Assembly: GCF_004963255.1 (NCBI RefSeq)
Contig: NZ_SUGA01000002.1
Coordinates: 328,770 to 392,769 of the forward strand
DNA: 64,000 nt
Reading direction: 5' to 3'
DNA from: Mesorhizobium sp.
GTDB taxonomy: Bacteria > Pseudomonadota > Alphaproteobacteria > Rhizobiales > Rhizobiaceae
Numbering within the stretch: the first letter of the stretch is position 1; each line of letters begins with the position of its first letter. Below are positions 25,609 through 32,948 of the stretch, one piece after another. The notes under the pieces are model-generated. The model did no database searches. It saw only the letters and a program-made list of their open reading frames with translations, and had not been told where the DNA came from. Both the position numbers and the translations under genes were made by a program.

Positions 25609-26784
25609 TTATCGGCCGAGTACACCCGCCTTTGCAAGGGCGGCGATTTCCTCCTGGCTCAAGCCAAGACGGGCCAATATGCTTGCGCTCTCGCGATCGG
25701 CGGCGGCCGGTGCTGCCGCGGCCTGCGAGAAACGCGGCGCCGGCGCCGGGCGTTCGAACCCGCCAGACGTCACAAAGCTTTGCCTGGCGCGATTGTGCGG
25801 GTGGTTCCTGGCTTCGATCAGCGACAGCACGGGCGCGACACAGGCATCGGACGTGGCGAAAAGCTCGGCCCACTCGTCGCGCGTTTTCTCCCTGACCCGC
25901 TCGGCAATGGCGGCGCGCATCGCAGGCCACGACGATCTGTCGTATTGGCTGCCGACAAAATGCCCGGCGAGCGGCAGCAGCCTGGCGAATTCGCCGAAGA
26001 AACGCGGTTCAAGGCAGCCAACGGCAATGTGCCTCGCGTCCGCCGTCTCATAGGTGTCGTAAAACGGCGCGCCGGAATCGATCAGGTTCTCGCCGCGCCG
26101 GTCGCTCCACAGACCGGCCGCCATGTAAGCGTGGATGGGTGCGGCGAGCATTGAGGCCCCCTCGATCATCGAGGCGTCGACCACGTGACCCTTTCCGGTC
26201 AGCGAACGCTGGAAAAGGGCGGCGAGCGCGCCGGCAATCAGCATCATCGCGCCGCCGCCTTGATCCGCGACGAGATTGAGCGGCGGCACCGGCGGCGTGT
26301 CCTTCCTGCCGATCGCGTGCAGCAGGCCCGCATAGGCGAGATAGGTGATGTCGTGCCCGGCTCGCCCGGACAGCGGCCCGTCCTGGCCGAACCCGGTCAG
26401 GCGGCCATAGATCAGCGCCGGATTGTGTTGGAGCAGGATATCGGGCCCTAGGCCGAGACGCTCCATCACACCAGGACGAAACCCTTCGACAAGCAAGTCG
26501 GCCCATGCCGCGAGCCGAAGCAACAGCTCCGCGCCCGCCGGACGCTTGAGGTCGAGCTTGAGGATGGAACGGCCGTGGCGGTCGAGGTCGTATTCTTCCG
26601 GCAGGTTCAGAAGCGGCTGGCCGGCGTCGGCGCGTTCGATGCGCAGCACCTCGGCGCCCATCTCGGCCAGCATCAGGGCGGCAAGCGGCACCGGGCCGAG
26701 CCCGGCCATCTCGATGACTTTCAGGCCGGCAAGCGGGCCTGTCCTTTCGGTGGAAACACCGGCACCTGTCGGCGATCCGGTCAT
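25609..26784 (-). CDS. CaiB/BaiF (alpha-methylacyl-CoA racemase-like) CoA transferase
   Basis: 391 residues of the class III CoA-transferase family. Visible features: LAGLKVIEMAGLGPVPLAALMLAEMGAEVLRIE (~18-50), DLKRPAG, LVEGFRPGVMERLGLG, YGRLTGFGQDGPLSGRAGHDITYLAYAG, with a GHD-type motif as in alpha-methylacyl-CoA racemases (His/Asp pair). Probable reaction: racemisation of 2-methylacyl-CoA or CoA transfer in branched fatty-acid or sterol side-chain breakdown. It starts four bases after the stop of the 3-hydroxyacyl-CoA dehydrogenase-like SDR, so the two are co-translated and likely work on the same acyl-CoA pathway. Confidence 0.88.
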   Translation of the reverse strand: MTGSPTGAGVSTERTGPLAGLKVIEMAGLGPVPLAALMLAEMGAEVLRIERADAGQPLLNLPEEYDLDRHGRSILKLDLKRPAGAELLLRLAAWADLLVEGFRPGVMERLGLGPDILLQHNPALIYGRLTGFGQDGPLSGRAGHDITYLAYAGLLHAIGRKDTPPVPPLNLVADQGGGAMMLIAGALAALFQRSLTGKGHVVDASMIEGASMLAAPIHAYMAAGLWSDRRGENLIDSGAPFYDTYETADARHIAVGCLEPRFFGEFARLLPLAGHFVGSQYDRSSWPAMRAAIAERVREKTRDEWAELFATSDACVAPVLSLIEARNHPHNRARQSFVTSGGFERPAPAPRFSQAAAAPAAADRESASILARLGLSQEEIAALAKAGVLGR

Positions 26785-26788
26785 CCCG

Positions 26789-27550
26789 CTATTTCGGCGC
26801 CATGCGGATTGCGCCGTCGAGGCGGATAGTCTCGCCGTTCAGCATCTGGTTCTCGATGATATGGAGGGCAAGGGCGGCATATTCCGCCGGCTCGCCGAGC
26901 CGCGGCGGGAAGGGCACGGCGGCGCCGAGCGAATCCTGCACGTCCTGCGGCATGCCGGCCATCATCGGCGTCTTGAAGATGCCGGGCGCGATGGTGCAGA
27001 CGCGAATGCCGGAGCGCGCCAGATCGCGCGCGACCGGCAGCGTCATGCCGACGACGCCGCCCTTGGAAGCGGAATAGGCGGCTTGCCCGATCTGGCCGTC
27101 ATAGGCGGCAACGGAGGCGGTGTTGACGATGACGCCACGCTCGCCCCCGGCAAGCGGATCGAGCTTCGCCGCCCGATCGGCAACGAGGCGGATCATGTTG
27201 AACGTGCCGATCAGGTTGATCTCGATAACCTTGCGGTACTGGTCGAGCGGATGCGGTCCGTCCTTGCCGATCGTCTTCACACCGATGGCGATGCCGGCGC
27301 AATTGACCAGGATGCGCGGTTCACCGAGCCTTGCAGCCACTTCGGCGATCGCGGTCGTGGCGCTGTCGCCGCCAGAGACATCGCATTGGACGGCTATGCC
27401 GCCGATGTCGGCCGCGACCTTCGCCGCGCGCTCGATGCCGACATCGAGGATGGCGACGCGGGCGCCCTTGTCGGCAAGCGCGCGCGCCGTCGCCTCTCCC
27501 AGCCCGGATCCTCCGCCGGTGACGATCGCGATCTGGCCGTTCGGGTTCAT
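26789..27550 (-). CDS. SDR-family 3-hydroxyacyl-CoA dehydrogenase (type-2 like)
   Basis: 253 residues. Short-chain dehydrogenase: TGGGSGLG cofactor motif at ~11-18, NCAG ~84, catalytic Ser ([13 protein letters not shown]) and YSASKGG with Tyr/Lys ~160. The insert [21 protein letters not shown] and the ending [17 protein letters not shown] are as in mitochondrial HSD17B10/type-2 3-hydroxyacyl-CoA dehydrogenases, which oxidise 3-hydroxyacyl-CoA with NAD. In operon with the CaiB/BaiF gene, supporting an acyl-CoA pathway. Confidence 0.88.
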   Translation of the reverse strand: MNPNGQIAIVTGGGSGLGEATARALADKGARVAILDVGIERAAKVAADIGGIAVQCDVSGGDSATTAIAEVAARLGEPRILVNCAGIAIGVKTIGKDGPHPLDQYRKVIEINLIGTFNMIRLVADRAAKLDPLAGGERGVIVNTASVAAYDGQIGQAAYSASKGGVVGMTLPVARDLARSGIRVCTIAPGIFKTPMMAGMPQDVQDSLGAAVPFPPRLGEPAEYAALALHIIENQMLNGETIRLDGAIRMAPK

Positions 27551-27577
27551 GCAAGCCCCCCAGGATTCCGGATTATG

Positions 27578-28183
27578 CTACGAGGCGCGCAGGGGAGGCG
27601 CAACCGCAATGGCCGGCTCGATCGATAGCTGCGCATTGCCGGCCGACCGCGCCAAGGCTGGGGCAAATTCCGCGACCCTCGCCGTGTTGGCGTGGCAGAC
27701 TTCGCCGGCAAAGCGGGCGACGGCGCCCGGCTTGATCTCGTGATGCAGCAGCCGGTCGAGATCGACCGGGCGCGGCATGGTGATCTGCCCGCGCGGGAAG
27801 CGCTTGAAGCCGAGCGGTCCATAATATGGCTCGTCGCCAACCAGGATGACGGCAGGCGCGCCGGCCTTCCTGGCTGCTTCCAGCGCGATCGCGACCAGCT
27901 TGCGGCCGATGCCAAGGTTCTTGAAGGCGGGGCGCACCGCAAGCGGGCCGAGCATCATGGCGCGACTGGCGCCCGCGGCCACGCGCGTCATGCGCACCGA
28001 CGCGATGACCGCGTCGTCCTTGACGGCGACATAGGACATCGAGCGGTCATGCCCGCCCGACTCGCGGATCTTGTAGGCGGCAAGCACGAAGCGGCCCGGG
28101 CCGAAGGCCTCGTCGTTGATGGCTTCGATTTCAGCATCATGGGCCGGGGTTTCCGGCAGGTATTTCACGTCGGCAAGGCTCAT
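27578..28183 (-). CDS. GNAT-family N-acetyltransferase (YhbS-like)
   Basis: 201 residues from MSLADVKYL. GNAT fold with acetyl-CoA loop LGIGRKLVAIALEAARKAGAP (~86-106) preceded by GPLAVRPAFKN and followed by VILVGDEPYYGPLGFKRFP, the YhbS signature. Substrate unknown. First gene of the minus-strand run with SDR/CaiB (27-base gap to the SDR), though a functional tie is not obvious. A 13-codon upstream extension lacks support. Confidence 0.8.
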   Translation of the reverse strand: MSLADVKYLPETPAHDAEIEAINDEAFGPGRFVLAAYKIRESGGHDRSMSYVAVKDDAVIASVRMTRVAAGASRAMMLGPLAVRPAFKNLGIGRKLVAIALEAARKAGAPAVILVGDEPYYGPLGFKRFPRGQITMPRPVDLDRLLHHEIKPGAVARFAGEVCHANTARVAEFAPALARSAGNAQLSIEPAIAVAPPLRAS

Positions 28184-28473
28184 GGTCTTTGCGTTCCGGT
28201 ATGCGAGGAAGGTTTGCTGCAAGCGGCAGCGTTCGCCAGTCAGCGCTTGTTAAGCGCGGGCGCCCTTTCGTCGTCGGTCGAACCGGATCGAGGCAAAGTC
28301 GAACATGGGCGCCTCCGCTAGCACCAATTTTGTGCCGCTGCAATCGGCGCTTTTTGTCTTTCTTTGTGTCATTTGACGAACTGGTTCGTCATTTGACGAA
28401 CTGTTCAGCGCCGAAGGGCTTCGCCAACCCGGCTATCGGCCTAGATTGTTGCGAAGCGCAGGGAGATTTCCGC
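28184..28473. promoter_or_regulatory. Promoter region of the hydroquinone reductase gene
   Basis: 290 bases between divergent genes. Beyond the operator-like repeats at 28368-28403 (listed separately) nothing coding is supported; an in-frame extension of the reductase into this region has no ribosome site. Confidence 0.45.
28368..28403. promoter_or_regulatory. Tandem/palindromic operator candidate before the reductase gene
   Basis: gtcatttgacgaactg occurs twice with a 20-base period (28368-28383, 28388-28403). The overlap creates a near-perfect dyad, tgacgaac-tg-gttcgtca, at 28374-28391. Period-20 repeats with internal dyads are typical binding sites for a TetR or MarR dimer. The site lies ~70-105 bases before the start codon, where a promoter is expected. 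Confidence 0.6.
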
Positions 28474-29460
28474 ATGGGATTGCTGATCGAAGGCAAATGG
28501 CAGGACCGGCCGTTCGAGACCGACAGCGGCGGACGGTTCATTCGCAGAGAGTCGCAATGGCGCGACTGGATCACGCGTGATGGCAGTCCAGCGCAGGGCC
28601 GCAGGCGGGGCTTCAAGGCGGAACCCGGCCGTTATCACCTCTATGTCTCGCTCGCCTGCCCTTGGGCACATCGCACCTTGATCTTCCGTGCCCTGAAGAA
28701 GCTCGACGGCATCATCTCGGTATCGGTGGTGCACCACTTCATGGGCGAAAACGGATGGACCTTCAAAGCCGAGGACGGCGCCACCGGAGACACGCTCTAC
28801 GGCCTCGATTTCCTGCACCAGATCTACACCAGGGCAGATCCGGCCTATTCAGGCCGTGTGACGGTGCCGGTGCTGTGGGACAAGCAGGAACAGACGATCG
28901 TCAACAACGAGTCCTCCGAAATCATCCGGATGCTCAACACCGCCTTCGACGAATGGGGCGATGCGGGTCTCGACTTCTATCCTGCGGCGCTGCGCGCGGA
29001 GATCGACAGGATCAATGCGCAAATCTACCCGGCAATCAACAACGGCGTTTATCGCGCCGGCTTCGCCACCACGCAGGAAGCCTATGAGGAAGCTTTCGGC
29101 GAATTGTTCTCAGCTCTCGATACGATCGAGGGGCGGCTTTCGAAGCAGCGCTATCTGGCCGGCGAACACATCACCGAGGCCGATTGGCGGCTGTTCACGA
29201 CGCTGGTTCGTTTCGATCCGGTCTATGTCGGCCACTTCAAATGCAACCTGCGCCGCATCGCCGACTACCCGAACCTGTCGAATTATCTGCGCGATCTCTA
29301 TCAGGTGCCCGGCGTGTCGGGCACGGTCAACCTTCACCACATCAAGTCGCACTATTACGGCAGCCACAGGTCGATCAATCCGACGGGAGTTGTCCCGGTG
29401 GGACCGGAGCTCGATTATGCGGCCGCGCATGACCGGGGCAGGTTCAGGAAAGCGGCGTGA
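28474..29460 (+). CDS. Glutathionyl-hydroquinone reductase (YqjG/ECM4, Xi-class GST)
   Basis: 328 residues. Thioredoxin-fold N-terminal domain with catalytic Cys in SLACPWAHRT (C62), then VPVLWDKQEQTIVNNESSEIIRML (GSH-binding E-S pair), and an all-helical GST C-terminal domain (YLAGEHITEADWRLFTTLVRFDPVYVGHFK). Reduces glutathionyl-hydroquinones, recycling conjugated quinones. Upstream lies an operator-like repeat, so expression is probably inducible by electrophiles. The ATG follows gggagattt; longer frames to 28189 are not credible. Confidence 0.92.
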   Translation: MGLLIEGKWQDRPFETDSGGRFIRRESQWRDWITRDGSPAQGRRRGFKAEPGRYHLYVSLACPWAHRTLIFRALKKLDGIISVSVVHHFMGENGWTFKAEDGATGDTLYGLDFLHQIYTRADPAYSGRVTVPVLWDKQEQTIVNNESSEIIRMLNTAFDEWGDAGLDFYPAALRAEIDRINAQIYPAINNGVYRAGFATTQEAYEEAFGELFSALDTIEGRLSKQRYLAGEHITEADWRLFTTLVRFDPVYVGHFKCNLRRIADYPNLSNYLRDLYQVPGVSGTVNLHHIKSHYYGSHRSINPTGVVPVGPELDYAAAHDRGRFRKAA

Positions 29461-29964
29461 TTACCAGTAGGGTGAGATGCGCTCCCCGCCAAATATCTCG
29501 GCCATCCTTCGGAGCGTCGCCGGGGTCGTGCCCTCCGGCAAGCGGTCGAGCGGGAAGAAGCCGGCCTCGGCGATCTCATGGTCGGGCAGTTTCGGCGCGG
29601 TCTGGCTGAAAGCTTCGATCAGATAAAGGCCGACATGGTCGCGCTTGCTGGAGCGGCGGTTGAAATGCATCGACCTCAGCACCGGCGGCGCGAGCAGTGC
29701 GATGTTGCCTTCCTCGGCCAGCTCCCGCGTCAACGCTTCCTCGAGCGTCTCGCCGGACTCGACGCCGCCGCCGGGCAACTGCCAGCCGGGAACATAGGTG
29801 TGGCGGATCAGGAAGACGGCGTTGGTGGTACGTTCGTAAACCAAGCCGCGCACGCCGAGCGTCATCGGGCGGCGCAACAGAAAGTAAAAATGGAAGAATC
29901 TGGCCCGCAGCCCCGGCCAGCCGGTCTGGCGGAAAGCCTCCTCAATGTCTGCCCGGTCGTTCAT
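29461..29964 (-). CDS. Nudix hydrolase
   Basis: 167 residues starting at MNDRADIEEAF. Nudix box GGGVESGETLEEALTRELAEEG at ~71-92 (G-x5-E-x7-R-E-x2-E-E-x-G pattern intact), so it should hydrolyse a nucleoside diphosphate linked to another group using Mg. Substrate not predictable. It converges directly on the hydroquinone reductase gene (stop codons adjacent) and is divergent from the phosphoesterase gene. Upstream in-frame codons to 30093 have no ribosome site. Confidence 0.88.
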   Translation of the reverse strand: MNDRADIEEAFRQTGWPGLRARFFHFYFLLRRPMTLGVRGLVYERTTNAVFLIRHTYVPGWQLPGGGVESGETLEEALTRELAEEGNIALLAPPVLRSMHFNRRSSKRDHVGLYLIEAFSQTAPKLPDHEIAEAGFFPLDRLPEGTTPATLRRMAEIFGGERISPYW

Positions 29965-30136
29965 CCACCGATCCCCAAGCAGATATTTTGTGGGTTGCCC
30001 CACGAACATCTGCTTGGCCTTCTTCGTTTTTTCGCAGGTCCTGGCCGCAAAACCGTGGGACGCCTTTGCGAGACCTGCTTGGGCGAACAGCAAAGGGTGA
30101 GTGGAAAGCCTCGCCGGCGTCGCTTAAGAAGGGGTC

Positions 30137-31069
30137 ATGTTCAGGCTCGCGCATATTTCCGATGCTCATCTGGGGCCGCTGCCCGATGTAACCTATCGCG
30201 ACCTCGCGTCCAAGCGCGTGCTGGGCTATGTCAACTGGCAGCGCAACCGACGCCGCCATATGCATGATGCCGTCATCGACACAATCGTCGCCGACATCAC
30301 GGCGAACGCGCCGGACCATCTCGCCGTCACCGGAGATCTCGTCAACCTGGCGCTCGACGGCGAGATCGAGATGGCCAAGCACTGGCTGGAGACGCTCGGA
30401 TCGCCGCACGACGTTTCCGTGGTTCCCGGCAACCATGACGCCTATGTGCCGGGCGCCTTCGACAAGGTCTGCCGGGCGTGGGCCCCCTGGATGACGGGCG
30501 ACGGCGTCAACAGTCCGGTCGACCGCAATTCCTTTCCGTATCTGCGCGTGCGCGGCAATGTCGCGCTGATCGGCGTCACCACGGCGCGCGCCACCGCACC
30601 CTTCATGGCCAACGGCTTCTTCATGGAAGGGCAGGCCGAACGGCTCGGCAAGGTCCTTGATGACACGGCGAAACACGGACTCTTCCGGATCATCATGATC
30701 CACCACCCGCCGGTGCGCGGCGCGGTCCCGCAGCACAAGCGTCTGTTCGGCATTGCCCGGTTCCACAAGGTCGTCCGCCGACATGGCGCGGAACTCGTCC
30801 TGCACGGCCACTCGCACCTGCCGTCCTTGTTCGCCATCGGCGCACGCGGCGCCAAGGTGCCGGTGGTAGGCGTCGCCGCCGCCGGCCAGGCGCCGGGTGG
30901 CAAACATCCGGCAGCGCAGTACAACATGTTCGAAATCGGTGGTGAAAGGGGCAACTGGCGCCTGCGCCTGACCCGGCGCGGGCTGACCGGACCGGCCATG
31001 CCGCCGTCCGACCTCCAGACCATGGACCTCGACGTTCCGGCAGACGGGCGCCAGCTCGTCAGAAGCTGA
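30137..31069 (+). CDS. Calcineurin-like metallophosphoesterase (Icc/CpdA-like)
   Basis: 310 residues. All metal-binding motifs of class III/Icc-type phosphodiesterases are visible: SDAHLG (~8), TGDLVN (~68), PGNHDA (~97), HHPPV (~193) and HGHSHLP (~229). Icc/CpdA enzymes hydrolyse 3',5'-cyclic nucleotides; a broad phosphodiesterase role is also possible. Single gene; its last 11 bases overlap the end of the convergent membrane-protein gene. Confidence 0.87.
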   Translation: MFRLAHISDAHLGPLPDVTYRDLASKRVLGYVNWQRNRRRHMHDAVIDTIVADITANAPDHLAVTGDLVNLALDGEIEMAKHWLETLGSPHDVSVVPGNHDAYVPGAFDKVCRAWAPWMTGDGVNSPVDRNSFPYLRVRGNVALIGVTTARATAPFMANGFFMEGQAERLGKVLDDTAKHGLFRIIMIHHPPVRGAVPQHKRLFGIARFHKVVRRHGAELVLHGHSHLPSLFAIGARGAKVPVVGVAAAGQAPGGKHPAAQYNMFEIGGERGNWRLRLTRRGLTGPAMPPSDLQTMDLDVPADGRQLVRS

Positions 31070-31670
31070 TCTTCATCTGCATGATGCGGTCCCAGAATAA
31101 GGCCAGCGAAACCGCCAGGCCGACAAGGGCGCCGGCGGCGATCAGGCCAAGGCCGGCGAAGAAGGTCGTCCAGCCGTTGCGGCCGGATCGGATGGGCGGC
31201 TCCGCTTCCTGGACCACGTGACGATGCAGGCCGGGAGCGGCGCTTTCCATGCCGCCCTCCATCATGCGCTGCCGCTCGACGACACGTTCGGCCACGTAGC
31301 GCGTGACAGCGTCGGCGACGGCTTTCATCTCGGTCGATTCAGCCAGCACCACGCGGCCGACGCGCGTGTCCTTGAGGAAGCGGTAGGTTCGGCGGTCGCG
31401 TCCCATGGCGACGTGGCTCACCGCATCGATCCATAGCCGCGGCTGCAGGCCCGACGAGACGGCGAAGTCGAAGCTGTCCATGTCGGCTGGGACATCGGCA
31501 AAGACGGGGGCAAGCTCGGCCGCCAGCAGATCGAGCCGCATCCGGTGCGCCTCGCGCATGTCGACAACCACGTCATCGCGGTCGGCGAAGGCGTTTTTGA
31601 CGTCGCGTATGGCATCCGAAAGCTTTCGCGATGGCTCGATCGGGGTGATTATGTCGCCTGCATCCTTCAT
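31059..31670 (-). CDS. Conserved membrane protein of unknown function
   Basis: 203 residues. Soluble, mixed-charge N-terminal ~165 residues (with LAPVFADVPADMDSFDFAV and WIDAVSHVAMGRDRRTYRFLKDTR) followed by a single C-terminal transmembrane segment (~170-195, TFFAGLGLIAAGALVGLAVSLALFW). Probably tail-anchored in the inner membrane with the N-terminal part in the cytoplasm. No family name known to me. The longer frame to 31943 adds low-quality sequence and is rejected. Tail-to-tail overlap with the phosphoesterase gene. Confidence 0.7.
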   Translation of the reverse strand: MKDAGDIITPIEPSRKLSDAIRDVKNAFADRDDVVVDMREAHRMRLDLLAAELAPVFADVPADMDSFDFAVSSGLQPRLWIDAVSHVAMGRDRRTYRFLKDTRVGRVVLAESTEMKAVADAVTRYVAERVVERQRMMEGGMESAAPGLHRHVVQEAEPPIRSGRNGWTTFFAGLGLIAAGALVGLAVSLALFWDRIMQMKISF

Positions 31671-31743
31671 GGCGGCTGTCTCGCTGTTGGTTAACAGCGA
31701 GTTAACACAATCGCCGGCAAAATGCACTGAATGATAGCGGCGG

Positions 31744-32547
31744 TCAGCTTGCCGCCGCCCCGTACACCGGTCGTTGTCGCCTGGCCCGCCGTCGCGTGTT
31801 GCGACGCACGATCTCGGCAACCAGGTCTGGAGCCTCCTCGACCAGCATGTGACCCGCGTCAAGGACATGGTGCAGATGGAAATGCGACGGCAGAGCCTCG
31901 GCCTGCCCGACAGGCAGGAGCGGGTCCTCCGCTCCCCAAACAACCATCACCGGCATGTCGAGCGCATCGAGCTGCGCTCGAGGGATAACACCTTGCCGCT
32001 CATCCTTGGTCATCGCGGCCGCCATATCGATCAAGGTCTGCAACTGGCCGGGCTTTTCACGCATGAGGCAGAGCGAATCCACCACGTGGTCGGGCGGCAA
32101 GCTGCACGGGGCCGACATGGCCGCAAGGCTGGCGCGGATCTGCTTCCTGCCGGAAGCCGCCGCATAGCGGCGCAGCAGGGCTGCGTTGATCTCCGGGCCG
32201 AAGCCGCCGGGCGCCAACAGCGTGAGCGAAGCGACCCTGCCAGGATCGGCTAGCGCCATCAATGTCGCGATCGCGCCGCCCATGGAATGACCGACGAGAT
32301 GGACCTTGGTCAGCTGGCGGGCGGCAAGATCGGCGAGGATGGCTCTCGCGGCCGGCTTGGCCCCGCCCATGCCTTCGCATTGCAAGGAATGACCATGGCC
32401 CGGCAGATCGTAGGCCAACACTCTCGCCTCCGCCGCCAGCGGTGCCATGACGTCACGCCAGATGTCACGGCAAGCGCCGAAGCCGTGCAGAAAGACGATC
32501 GTCTTCGGACCAGCGCCGGCCTCGACGGCATAAGGGAGTGGAAGCAT
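31744..32547 (-). CDS. Alpha/beta-hydrolase
   Basis: 267 residues. Oxyanion motif HGFGA (~20), nucleophile elbow VGHSMGGA (~86, Ser), acid in WGAEDPLLP and base in DAGHMLVEEAP near the C-terminus: a complete Ser-Asp-His triad. Close in pattern to esterases and C-C hydrolases of the MhpC/acetoin-dehydrogenase-E2-like group; the substrate is not clear. No ribosome site precedes any start, so translation may be weak or start elsewhere; the ATG at 32547 is the most natural. Confidence 0.85.
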   Translation of the reverse strand: MLPLPYAVEAGAGPKTIVFLHGFGACRDIWRDVMAPLAAEARVLAYDLPGHGHSLQCEGMGGAKPAARAILADLAARQLTKVHLVGHSMGGAIATLMALADPGRVASLTLLAPGGFGPEINAALLRRYAAASGRKQIRASLAAMSAPCSLPPDHVVDSLCLMREKPGQLQTLIDMAAAMTKDERQGVIPRAQLDALDMPVMVVWGAEDPLLPVGQAEALPSHFHLHHVLDAGHMLVEEAPDLVAEIVRRNTRRRARRQRPVYGAAAS

Positions 32548-32944
32548 GAAAAAAGGAGCGGTGAGCAAGACAGGCAGCAATCAGAAATTGTGGCTGAATT
32601 GCTCCCGATCTAGACCCGTGGCCAGTAAAATTTTCGCGACCGAAGCGGTCCGCCAGGCGCTCGACGCGCAAGCGCGTCCTAATAGGTATCGGATCACAGC
32701 GTGATACTTCCGGCCTGCGGCGGTCAGGTGGCCCAAACACGAGCGGAAGGTGTGCCTATATCCTAGTCTTGATGCGATTCCGACACGAAGGCTACGGCGT
32801 GGCCGCCGAACCCACCCGCCCACGCTTTTCCCGGAAATTCTCGAGGGCATTTCACCGTTTCACGGAAACGGCGGAAATGCCCTATCTCTTTGTTTTGACG
32901 CAATTTTCAGACGTAAACCGCTTCACACTTTTCCTGAAATTGCT
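32548..32944. other. Intergenic region with repeat element
   Basis: About 400 bases. The left part is the upstream region of the hydrolase gene. The right part is a repeat element with a long hairpin (listed separately). No gene is supported; short minus-strand frames have no ribosome site. Confidence 0.5.
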
Positions 32945-32948
32945 CTAG
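32844..32948. repeat. Dispersed rhizobial intergenic repeat with hairpin
   Basis: Contains a strong imperfect hairpin (agggcatttc ... gaaatgccct, 32844-32883) followed by ttgttttgacgcaatttt and a conserved end, accgcttcacacttttcctg ... tgctctag. The same end occurs at 58078-58103 (tcacacttttcctggaatgctcta). Read on the minus strand it starts with TAGAGCA, and this TAG is the stop codon of the neighbouring gene in both places. Elements with this sequence are widespread between genes in rhizobia. Confidence 0.65.
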
